A stretch of DNA of 9,542 nucleotides from DATAFT01 sp035544635 (lineage in GTDB: Bacteria > Acidobacteriota > Thermoanaerobaculia > Multivoradales > Multivoraceae), in NCBI GenBank assembly GCA_035544635.1, contig DATKDQ010000361.1, positions 1 to 9,542 on the forward strand. The letters are read 5' to 3'. Positions within the stretch are counted from its first letter, which is position 1; each line of letters opens with the position of its first letter. The notes beneath the pieces are model-generated. The model ran no database searches. It was not told where the DNA came from and worked only from the letters and a program-made list of their open reading frames with translations. The translations under genes and the position numbers were made by a program. This document shows positions 1 through 5,836 of this stretch, in pieces.

Positions 1-122
1 TGGTGCTGTCACACTTCGTGCCCGGGGGCTATCCGTTCGTGCCGGACGAGGTGTGGTATGACGCGGTTCGCCCGCACTTTTCTGGAAATCTCGTCGTGGG
101 TCGCGATCTACTCGAGATCTGA
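1..122 (+). CDS. Metallo-beta-lactamase-fold hydrolase, C-terminal end (partial)
   Basis: Only the last 40 codons, including the TGA stop at 120-122, lie in the window; the open frame begins at base 3 and the gene enters from the left edge. The visible peptide begins VLSHFVPG, continues through a Pro/Asp/Trp stretch (VPDEVWYD) and ends VVGRDLLEI. This Ser-His-Phe-Val-Pro followed by a short helix and a final Gly-Arg-Asp strand matches the C-terminus of metallo-beta-lactamase-fold proteins related to ribonuclease Z and arylsulfatases, where the His of the LSH motif is the last zinc ligand. The fold is known to carry a binuclear metal hydrolase site, but the HxHxDH motif would lie outside the window, so neither substrate nor activity can be stated. 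It runs in the same direction as the secreted orphan gene downstream, 208 bp away, and probably does not share its function. Confidence 0.75.
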   Translation, partial: VLSHFVPGGYPFVPDEVWYDAVRPHFSGNLVVGRDLLEI

Positions 123-154
123 ACGAGCTTCATGCGCTGAAGTCCAAAGCTCGT
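123..154 (+). terminator. Hairpin right after the metallo-beta-lactamase stop codon
   Basis: ACGAGCTT at 123-130 is the exact reverse complement of AAGCTCGT at 147-154, giving an 8-bp stem with a 16-nt loop that begins directly after the TGA. A nested alternative (CTTCA 128-132 with TGAAG 138-142) is mutually exclusive with it. Position suggests a terminator or 3'-end stabiliser for the upstream gene. No T-run follows, so a classical intrinsic terminator is not shown. Confidence 0.35.
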
Positions 155-200
155 GGCAAGTCCGTTGATTGGCGACTGGAGGCGACCGTAGCGAAGCCTG

Positions 201-234
201 CGGTCCGCGCGGGGAGCCGCCCCCTCGCGGGCCG
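201..234 (+). other. Strong GC-rich hairpin in the leader of the secreted orphan gene
   Basis: Bases 201-209 pair with 226-234 (one G-T pair) and 211-214 (GGGG) with 221-224 (CCCC), leaving one internal mismatch (C210/T225) and a six-base loop at 215-220. This is 13 pairs in 34 bases. A weaker alternative, GACCG 184-188 with CGGTC 201-205, would compete for the left arm. No T-run follows. It could be part of a structured leader RNA or a 3' structure of the upstream message. GC-rich DNA forms such dyads by chance more readily, so function is not established. Confidence 0.35.
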
Positions 235-277
235 GACGGACAAGTGGTTAAGATGCCGCCTGTTCGCTCAACTCATC

Positions 278-306
278 GTCGTCCGGGCCGCATCTCGGCC
301 GGCGAC
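278..306 (+). other. Hairpin just upstream of the ribosome-binding site
   Basis: Bases 278-281 pair with 303-306, 283-284 with 301-302, and 286-290 with 296-300. There are single-base bulges at T282 and G285 and a five-base loop (CATCT, 291-295), giving 11 pairs in total. The structure ends 10 bases before the Shine-Dalgarno sequence of the secreted orphan gene, so it could influence ribosome access or message stability. No known riboswitch consensus was recognised. Confidence 0.3.
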
Positions 307-316
307 ACATCTCCCT

Positions 317-325
317 GGGAGGAAG
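317..325 (+). promoter_or_regulatory. Ribosome-binding site fixing the start at 331
   Basis: GGGAGGAAG lies with its GGAGG core at 318-322, eight bases before the ATG at 331. Together with the signal peptide that follows immediately, it chooses this start over the open frame that extends back to a TTG at 169. Confidence 0.7.
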
Positions 326-330
326 AATCG

Positions 331-792
331 ATGCCAAGCGGAAAGCAGGGCCCGATCGCCGTACTCGTGCTGCTCGCTTCGTTGGCGGCGATGGCGCCCG
401 CGGCCGCCTTCGCCGACAAGCCGGACGTGCTCATCAAGTTCGATTCCGGCACCGGCAGGATCACCGAAGTCAAGCCACAGGTGAAGGGCCTGTGCTTCTC
501 GCCCGATGACAAGAAGGGCGACTGCGACAACCACGTCACCTGGCGGGTCACCAAGGCCATGGGCACCTACAAGATCCAGATCGCGCCCCAAAAGGGGCAG
601 CACCCCTGCTTCCCGAAGGCCTCTTTCCCCCTCGTGATCGACCAGAAGGGACCGGCCGGCCAGAAGGACAGCGGCGCCGCCGACGGGAAGGCCTGCCCGC
701 GAGGTACGACCTGGAAGTACGAGCTGCAGGTGATCGATGGCGCCGGCAATGCCGGTGAGCTCGTCGATCCCTTCGTCGTCTTCGACAACTGA
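331..792 (+). CDS. Small secreted cysteine-containing protein, unknown function
   Basis: The protein is 153 aa. Residues 1-28 are a typical signal peptide: a short basic start (Lys5), a hydrophobic core at about 9-24, and a probable cleavage site after Ala-Phe-Ala (28). The mature part is about 125 aa, rich in Lys, Asp and Gly with alternating hydrophobics, which suggests a small beta-sandwich. It has four cysteines (55, 65, 93, 122), enough for two disulfides, and ends VDPFVVFDN. I do not recognise the family, and nothing in it looks catalytic. Export to the periplasm or beyond is inferred from the signal peptide. The start at 331 is supported by a strong Shine-Dalgarno sequence; the upstream in-frame extension is low-complexity Pro/Gly/Arg and is not believable as protein. 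The gene stands alone, convergent with the kinase gene that ends 62 bp away, and is preceded by a dyad-rich leader. Confidence 0.75.
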   Translation: MPSGKQGPIAVLVLLASLAAMAPAAAFADKPDVLIKFDSGTGRITEVKPQVKGLCFSPDDKKGDCDNHVTWRVTKAMGTYKIQIAPQKGQHPCFPKASFPLVIDQKGPAGQKDSGAADGKACPRGTTWKYELQVIDGAGNAGELVDPFVVFDN

Positions 793-806
793 CGGCCCGC
801 GCGCGA

Positions 807-863
807 GCCCCCTCGATCCGCCAGGCGTTGGCGCCATCGCGTCGCTCCGCCGCTCTAGGGGGC
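807..863. repeat. Inverted repeat between the convergent genes
   Basis: GCCCCCT (807-813) and AGGGGGC (857-863) are perfect complements flanking a smaller GGCG/CGCC hairpin (824-835). The right arm overlaps the kinase stop codon (855-857). The symmetric position could serve termination on both strands, but the long loop and absence of T-runs make this weak. Nothing else is visible in the 62-bp gap at 793-854. Confidence 0.2.
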
Positions 864-3437
864 AACGATCCGCTCGAAGCGCGGGCTAGCGCGCAATGAC
901 TCGAACTCGGGCTCCTGTCCGACCAGGGCGGCCGGGAAGCCGTTCTCGACCGCCCGCTCGAGGGCCTCGAAGGCGGCCTCGTCCTCCGCGCACAGCGCAA
1001 AGGCCACGGCCAGGCCGTGGAGCTGGGTAGCGCTGGTCGTGATCCGTGCCCGGAGGTCCCGGCTCTCCTCGACGGCGCTCGGGCACTCTCCCGCCTTGGC
1101 CGCGTATGCCGCCGCCAGCACGCCGACGTCGAGATCGCCCGGGCTGCGGCGCCAATCTTCGAGGGCGATCTCCATCGCGCGGCCATGGGCCGCCTGCGCT
1201 TCGTCCCGCCGCCCGACCTGCGCCAGCAGATCTCCCAGGTTGGCGTGATACTCGGCCCGCTTCGGCGCGAGATCGATCGCCCGCCGGTAGTAGTGCTCGG
1301 CACGCTCCCACCGGTCGGGATGCCGCGAGAAGAAGTAGGCGGTGCCCAGGTTGGTCGCGAGGGTCCCGTCGCGCAGCGGCTGCGGCAGGCCTTCCAGGAT
1401 CTCGATCGCCTCCTCGAACCGACCCTCCCCCAGCGCCAGGAAGCCGAGATTCTCCCTCGGCCGCGACACCCCTCCCGGGGCGACCTCGGCGGCCTTCTCG
1501 AGCACCCGCCGCGCCTCGTTCCGATCGCCGTGGCGCAGCAAAAAGATGCCGAGGGCGTTCCAGTTGAACCAGTCGCGCGGGTCGATGACCGTGGCTGTCC
1601 GGTACAGCCTTCCAGCGCCGCGGAGGTTGCCGGCCCGCTCGTACGACAGCGCGAGCTGCCGGTGAGCCTCGGCAGGCCTCGGATGACGCGCCAGGACCTC
1701 CTGCAGACCCTCGATCGAATCATCCACGCGCCCCTCGGCCCGGTATACCAGGGCACGCGCCACCTGCGCGTCGGCGAGACCGGGATCCAACGCGACGGCT
1801 CGCTCGGCCGCCTCACGGGCGCGCTCGAGCCGCTCGGGCTCCCGCGTCCGCGAGTGGAGCAGCCACTCGGCCTTCGCCAGCTCCGAGTGGGCGAGGGCGA
1901 AGTCCGGGTCGGTGCGGGTGGCCTGGACCAGGAGATCGGCGGCCGCCTCCACGTCGGAGGTATTTCCCGACTCGTCGAGCAGGGTCCTGGCCTCGACGTA
2001 GTTGCGATACGCCGGCAACGACGACGTCGCGTCCTCGGCGAGACGGCGCCGCTCCCGCCGCGACAGCGGAATGTCGAGAAATCGGGTCACGCTGCGTGCG
2101 ATCTCTCCCTGCAAGGCAAAGAGCTCGTCGCCGCCGCGCTCGAAGACCTGCGACCAGAGAACGAGCCCGCTGTCGGGGCTCGCCACGTGCGCGGTCACCC
2201 TCACGACGCCGCCGATCTCCTGCACCTCGCCGCCGAGCAGGAGCTCCGCGCCGGCTCGCCGGGCGCCTGACACCAGCGCATCCTCGTCTTTCCGCCCCGC
2301 ACCGCCGCCCGCAGCCGAGGGAGCGATCACCCGCAGCCGGCCGATCTCCGCCAGCTCGCCGCGCAAGCCCGCGGCGAGGCCCTGGCCGAGAAAGTCACGG
2401 TCCGGCATTCCGGTCTGATTCGAGAAGGGCAGCACCGCGATCGCCGGCGCTCCCGCCGGCGGCCGCCCGAGCCACCACCCGGCGAGCAGCACGAGGGCCA
2501 CGACCGCGGCGGCAAGGCCGGCGGCCGCCGCGATCCGGCGGCGGGTCAGCCTGCGGCCGACCATGAGCGAACGGGTGCCCGCCGCGATGCGTTGCAGATC
2601 CTCCTCGAGCCGGCGCGCCGTGGCGTAGCGCGCGCCCGGCTGCTTCGCCAGGCAGCACTCGATCACGCGCTCGATCGCGCCGGACGCTCGAGCATTGAGA
2701 CTGCTCACGCTCTTGGGCCGGCGATTGAGGATCTCGTCCATCAAGGCTTCGTGGGAGCTCGCCTTGAACGGCCTCTCGCCGGTGACCATGCGATAGAGCA
2801 CGACGCCCAGAGAGAAGACGTCGCTGCGACCGTCGAGGCCCCGGCCGAGGACCTGCTCGGGAGACATGTAGCCCGGCGTCCCCATGACGCGATGGGAACG
2901 GGTCACCTCGGCCCCGAGGGTCAAGGCGGAATCTTCGGAGATCGCCGACATTCCGACGCTCAGCTTCGCCAGTCCGAAGTCGAGGATCTTGGCATCGCCG
3001 CGCTCGGTGATGAAAATGTTGCCCGGCTTGATATCGCGATGGACGATGCCATGCCGGTGGGCCGCATCGAGAGCGTCGGCGATCTGGATGCCGAGCGAGA
3101 TCACCTGATCGAGGGGCATGGGTCCCGCCGCGAGGCGGACCTCGAGCGTCTCCCCGCGCAGCAGCTCCATGGCGATGTAGGGGCGACCCTGGTCGAGGCC
3201 GACGTGGTAGATGGTGCAGATGTTCGGGTGGTTGAGCGCCGAGGCCGCGCGCGCCTCGCGTTGGAAGCGGGCCACCGTCTCGGCGTCGCCGGAGGTCTCC
3301 GGGGGAAGAACTTTCAGGGCCACCTCGCGGCCCAGCTCGGTGTCGAGGGCGCGGTAGACGACGCCCATCCCGCCGTGACCGAGCTCCTGGAGCACCCGGT
3401 AGTGCTGGACCGAGCTGCCGACTCGAGACTCGGTCAT
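855..3437 (-). CDS. Membrane serine/threonine protein kinase with TolB-like and TPR regions
   Basis: This 860-aa Hanks-type kinase phosphorylates protein Ser/Thr in the cytoplasm. The kinase domain spans about residues 11-285: glycine loop GHGGMG (20-25), VALK lysine K42, helix-C E61, catalytic HRDIKPGN (133-140, Asp135), DFG (153-155), and SPE in place of APE (192-194), which is common in bacteria. All catalytic residues are present. A basic stretch (RRLTRRR) precedes one transmembrane helix at about 303-322, so the rest should be periplasmic. Residues 331-460 begin AIAVLPFSNQTG and resemble the TolB-like region found in adenylate cyclases and kinases of this architecture. Residues about 470-760 hold tandem TPRs, and the C-terminus has the usual LRASPRFERI-type ending. 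The ATG overlaps the stop of the preceding short gene (ATGA), and no Shine-Dalgarno sequence precedes it, so translation is probably coupled. The architecture is frequent in Acidobacteriota and related phyla; the target and stimulus are unknown. Confidence 0.93.
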   Translation of the reverse strand: MTESRVGSSVQHYRVLQELGHGGMGVVYRALDTELGREVALKVLPPETSGDAETVARFQREARAASALNHPNICTIYHVGLDQGRPYIAMELLRGETLEVRLAAGPMPLDQVISLGIQIADALDAAHRHGIVHRDIKPGNIFITERGDAKILDFGLAKLSVGMSAISEDSALTLGAEVTRSHRVMGTPGYMSPEQVLGRGLDGRSDVFSLGVVLYRMVTGERPFKASSHEALMDEILNRRPKSVSSLNARASGAIERVIECCLAKQPGARYATARRLEEDLQRIAAGTRSLMVGRRLTRRRIAAAAGLAAAVVALVLLAGWWLGRPPAGAPAIAVLPFSNQTGMPDRDFLGQGLAAGLRGELAEIGRLRVIAPSAAGGGAGRKDEDALVSGARRAGAELLLGGEVQEIGGVVRVTAHVASPDSGLVLWSQVFERGGDELFALQGEIARSVTRFLDIPLSRRERRRLAEDATSSLPAYRNYVEARTLLDESGNTSDVEAAADLLVQATRTDPDFALAHSELAKAEWLLHSRTREPERLERAREAAERAVALDPGLADAQVARALVYRAEGRVDDSIEGLQEVLARHPRPAEAHRQLALSYERAGNLRGAGRLYRTATVIDPRDWFNWNALGIFLLRHGDRNEARRVLEKAAEVAPGGVSRPRENLGFLALGEGRFEEAIEILEGLPQPLRDGTLATNLGTAYFFSRHPDRWERAEHYYRRAIDLAPKRAEYHANLGDLLAQVGRRDEAQAAHGRAMEIALEDWRRSPGDLDVGVLAAAYAAKAGECPSAVEESRDLRARITTSATQLHGLAVAFALCAEDEAAFEALERAVENGFPAALVGQEPEFESLRASPRFERIVAP

Positions 3438-3700
3438 GGGTGAAAATCAGGCGCGGTGCCGTTGCGGGTCCGGATTCCGCCGGGCGCGAGCCGCTCGAGT
3501 AAGTCGACGTCCGGACCCGGCGCGCCGTCAGCTCGCAGCGCCTGCACGCAGACGTGATCGGCGCCCGCCTGGAAGTGCTGGTCGAGGCGCCGCCAGATCG
3601 CCGCCTCGTCGCCCGATGCGATGAAGACGCCGACCCGGCCGTGGTCCCCGCGCTCCGAGACGACGCCCTCCTGCCTCGCTCCGCCGGTTCGCTCGGTCAT
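3434..3700 (-). CDS. Truncated luciferase-like (F420-type) monooxygenase, C-terminal fragment
   Basis: This short gene of 88 codons matches only the C-terminal end of LLM-class F420-dependent oxidoreductases. Residues 27-51 (from FIASGDEAAI through AGADHVCVQ) carry the family's last helix and the Gly-Ala-Asp-His-Val strand, and the LAP near residue 72 is where normal proteins end. Full-length members are around 280-300 aa, so the whole barrel and the cofactor site are missing and it cannot be an active oxidoreductase. Residues 1-20 and the last 15 look unrelated to the family. Its ATG has an excellent Shine-Dalgarno sequence (AGGAG core, seven-base spacing), and its TGA overlaps the kinase ATG. 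It is either a decayed gene whose start was rebuilt after a deletion, or a retained small ORF whose main use is to deliver ribosomes to the kinase. Reading it as a pseudogene remnant is equally defensible. Confidence 0.6.
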   Translation of the reverse strand: MTERTGGARQEGVVSERGDHGRVGVFIASGDEAAIWRRLDQHFQAGADHVCVQALRADGAPGPDVDLLERLAPGGIRTRNGTAPDFHP

Positions 3701-3707
3701 CCCCGCA

Positions 3708-3718
3708 CTCCTCCCCTC
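3708..3718 (-). promoter_or_regulatory. Ribosome-binding site for the short monooxygenase fragment
   Basis: On the - strand GAGGGGAGGAG occupies 3718-3708, ending seven bases before the ATG at 3700. It is one of the strongest Shine-Dalgarno sequences in the window. It fixes the start of the fragment and, through the ATGA overlap, may also drive translation of the kinase. Confidence 0.6.
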
Positions 3719-3746
3719 ACCCGAGGCCGCAGCGTAGCGCAGGACC

Positions 3747-3788
3747 GCGTAGCATGATCCTTGCGCACTCTTCAATCCCGTGGTTGAA
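3747..3788 (-). promoter_or_regulatory. Possible promoter with overlapping dyad, before the fragment-kinase unit
   Basis: A dyad, TTCAA-N8-TTGAA, lies at 3771-3788 in the 97-bp gap after the AsmA-like gene. On the - strand its right arm forms TTGAAG (3775-3770), a plausible -35 box, followed 18 bases later by the weak TACGCG (3751-3746). A heptamer GCGTAGC is repeated at 3732-3738 and 3747-3753. The layout would suit a repressed or activated promoter, but the -10 match is poor. The dyad could instead be a 3' structure of the AsmA-like message. Confidence 0.2.
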
Positions 3789-3797
3789 ACGGAGCTC

Positions 3798-5774
3798 TCA
3801 CCGTCCTGAGTCGCCCGCCGGCGCGCTCCGGCGTGCGCGCCGCTTGTCGTCGAACCACCGCCAGGGGTGGAAGAGCTTCCAGTCACGTTCTCCCTGCACG
3901 ATCTCGAGCGCGGCCGCGAACGGGCCGTACTTGAAGTAGAGCAGCCCGTCGCGCTCCCCGCGCTCATAGCCGAGGTCGCCGTAGATCTCGAGCCGGTTCC
4001 CCGTGATCTCGAGGTCACGCGCGGAGAGGCCCTGACCGTCGAGACCGAGGAGCGCCGCGCCCGCGAGGTCCTTGACGCGGACCAGCTCGTCCAGCCAGAA
4101 CAGAGCCTTGCGGCGAGATGCGAGGAAGGTGAGGAACGGCTTGGCGTCACGCAGTCGGCCGCGTACCATGATCTCGGCGCCGAGAGGCTCCTTCATGTCG
4201 AGGCGAGCCGTCGAGGTGTCGATCGCGGCCCACCAGCCGTCCGACTCGACGTTGCCGCCCGGGCTCGTCACTCGCACGTTCGAGAGCTCGACGCTCGATC
4301 CGGAGACGTCGAAGCGACGAGCGGCGAAATCTCCACCGCGGATCAGGGTGTGGAGCTTGAGGTCACCGTCGAGGCCGAGATCGCCGACCACGCCGGCGGC
4401 TCCCAGGACCTCGATCTCGACCTCGCCACGCCCCATGCCGCGGTCCTCCGAGTACTCGAACCACGAGCGGATCGTGCCCTCGCCCCGTTCGATGCGCATC
4501 GAGCTCGCCGGGAGATAGCTGTTGTAGGTCACGAAGTCGACCCGCGACGTCGGGACGTCGACGCGCAGATCGAGGTCCGCGAAGCCCTTCTCGAGATCGA
4601 TGGCGCGCGCCGAGATGACCACCCGCAGATCCTGGCCGCGCACGTGCGCGACCTCGCGCTCGCCGCGCCGGATCGCGAACTGGTCGAAGCCGACGGCGAG
4701 GCTCGCCGCCGGAGTGCCGCTCTCCGGCAGCCGCAGGGCGATCGCGCCTTCGCCGTCCGCGGTCCAATCGAGCACGCGCGCTTCGAGCTTCGAGGCCGCG
4801 AAGTCGAGGTGGCCCCCCGGCTCGACCTCCCCGTCGCGCACCCGGAAGGCGGTATCGAGCCGGCCGCTTCCCGAGAACCCCAGCCAGTCGGGCTTGCGCA
4901 GCAGGTAGTTGAGCGCCGTCAGGCTCTCGACCTCGGCACCGAGCACGACGTCTCCGGAGAGCCCGCCCAGGATCTCGCGCACGGAGTCCTCGCCCGGCTC
5001 GAACGCCCGCGACGAGACCTCGATCGTGAACGTCACGTCCTCACCCACCGGCTGGCCGGCGCGAAGCAGCCGCGCGCCGGCGAAGGAGAGTGCCAGCTCG
5101 TCGAAGCGGAGCGGACCGCGGATCTCGTGCTCCAGCCCGCCGCGCAGCTCGCCGCTGCCCAGAAGCGTCACCTCCTGGACCGTGATCTCGCGTAGGTCCG
5201 AAATCCGGATGCCGCCGAAGTCGAGCTCCCAGGGATTGCGCGATCGGCGACGGGGCTGGGGCGGCCCGCCGTCGCCTGCCCGCCGGCGCGACGGCTCCGC
5301 GCGGGAAGCGAGCGCGCCGCCCGGCGCGGCGCCGGACGGCGGGGAGACCTCGGACCGAGGCGCCGTCTCGGCCGCAGCGGGGGCGGCGGGCGCCGCAGCG
5401 CTCTCCTGCGCCTCGTGGGTTCGGAGCCTGAACACCAGGCCGTTGCCGACGATCTGCTGGGTGCGAAACGACTTTCGCGGCAGGCCCCAGAGCGAGAGCT
5501 GGACCCGGACGCGGTCGAGGCGCGCGTGCCAGACGAACCGACGGTTTGCGCCGTCGATCGTCACCTGGTCGAGCACGACCCACCCCGGCCACCAGGTGCG
5601 GGCGCGAGACCACTCGAGACGCAGCTTCTCGGGCTTGTCGTTGATGACGCGATCGGCGAACGAGCTTCCGAGGAACCAGTTCGCTCCGCCGAGGTAGACG
5701 ACGTACGCGAGCGCGAGCACGGCGGCGAGCGCCGCGAGGTGCCGTCCCCGGCGGAATGCGGATCGCGAGGGCAT
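3798..5774 (-). CDS. AsmA-like / TamB-YhdP-type envelope protein
   Basis: The protein is 658 aa. Residues about 11-30 form an N-terminal signal-anchor helix after a basic start, and the rest should lie in the periplasm. Residues about 121-179 are an Ala/Pro/Arg-rich low-complexity linker. From about 180 on come many short amphipathic beta strands with repeated phrases of the type 'L(D/E)F..I.I.dl..i.v..v.l.gsGe' and 'f.vsGssvels.v', the pattern of AsmA-like proteins that build a long beta groove. Known relatives take part in outer-membrane assembly and phospholipid transport between the membranes; for this one that role is inferred from architecture only. The C-terminus ends in a basic tail (DKRRARR). 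The frame is closed by a TAG just upstream, leaving only GTG at 5777 or ATG at 5774 as starts. I prefer the ATG because a mini-ORF stops on it (TGATG). It lies 62 bp after the aminotransferase gene, probably in the same transcript. Confidence 0.75.
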   Translation of the reverse strand: MPSRSAFRRGRHLAALAAVLALAYVVYLGGANWFLGSSFADRVINDKPEKLRLEWSRARTWWPGWVVLDQVTIDGANRRFVWHARLDRVRVQLSLWGLPRKSFRTQQIVGNGLVFRLRTHEAQESAAAPAAPAAAETAPRSEVSPPSGAAPGGALASRAEPSRRRAGDGGPPQPRRRSRNPWELDFGGIRISDLREITVQEVTLLGSGELRGGLEHEIRGPLRFDELALSFAGARLLRAGQPVGEDVTFTIEVSSRAFEPGEDSVREILGGLSGDVVLGAEVESLTALNYLLRKPDWLGFSGSGRLDTAFRVRDGEVEPGGHLDFAASKLEARVLDWTADGEGAIALRLPESGTPAASLAVGFDQFAIRRGEREVAHVRGQDLRVVISARAIDLEKGFADLDLRVDVPTSRVDFVTYNSYLPASSMRIERGEGTIRSWFEYSEDRGMGRGEVEIEVLGAAGVVGDLGLDGDLKLHTLIRGGDFAARRFDVSGSSVELSNVRVTSPGGNVESDGWWAAIDTSTARLDMKEPLGAEIMVRGRLRDAKPFLTFLASRRKALFWLDELVRVKDLAGAALLGLDGQGLSARDLEITGNRLEIYGDLGYERGERDGLLYFKYGPFAAALEIVQGERDWKLFHPWRWFDDKRRARRSAPAGDSGR

Positions 5775-5806
5775 CACCCACTATACGCACGAACGATGCC
5801 CGACAC
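5774..5806 (-). CDS. Ten-codon leader ORF coupled to the AsmA-like gene
   Basis: The - strand reads GTG at 5806 and ten sense codons (MSGIVRAYSG) to a TGA at 5776-5774 that shares its last base with the AsmA-like ATG. The sequence AAGGAGGG (5819-5812) sits five bases before the GTG and is the best ribosome-binding site in the gap, whereas the AsmA-like start has none at a usable distance. The peptide has no run of one amino acid, so classical amino-acid attenuation is unlikely. Translational coupling is the simpler reading. It could be chance. Confidence 0.35.
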   Translation of the reverse strand: MSGIVRAYSG

Positions 5807-5825
5807 GATGACCCTCCTTCGTTCG
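5790..5825 (-). promoter_or_regulatory. Dyad enclosing the leader-ORF start
   Basis: CGAACGA (5790-5796) and TCGTTCG (5819-5825) are perfect complements with a 22-base loop. In the - strand transcript the loop holds the GGAGGG Shine-Dalgarno sequence and the GTG of the leader ORF, so this could be an RNA switch or a protein-binding site. A TATAGT hexamer at 5785-5780 would be a -10 box placing transcription start near the AsmA-like ATG (leaderless), but no matching -35 was found. Confidence 0.25.
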
Positions 5826-5836
5826 GTGGCCCGGGG

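Noticed and set aside
236..262. AAGTGGTTAAG resembling the D-arm of a serine or leucine tRNA
   Set aside because: No anticodon arm, T-arm or acceptor stem can be built around it.
169..330. N-terminal extension of the secreted orphan from a TTG at 169
   Set aside because: The extension is Pro/Gly/Arg low complexity and would bury a signal peptide. The ATG at 331 has a strong Shine-Dalgarno sequence.
1017..2270. Long + strand open frame opposite the kinase gene
   Set aside because: It lies antisense to clear TPR coding sequence, has composition typical of a GC-rich shadow frame, and shows no recognisable domain.
3701..4150. In-frame extension of the short monooxygenase fragment upstream to 4150
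   Set aside because: It reads through the AsmA-like gene in a wrong frame and gives Ser/Arg-rich sequence without any LLM homology.
3867..5195. 442-codon + strand open frame opposite the AsmA-like gene
   Set aside because: It is a mirror frame rich in Arg, Glu, Val and Leu with no motif and no ribosome-binding site. The - strand frame has a signal anchor and family pattern.
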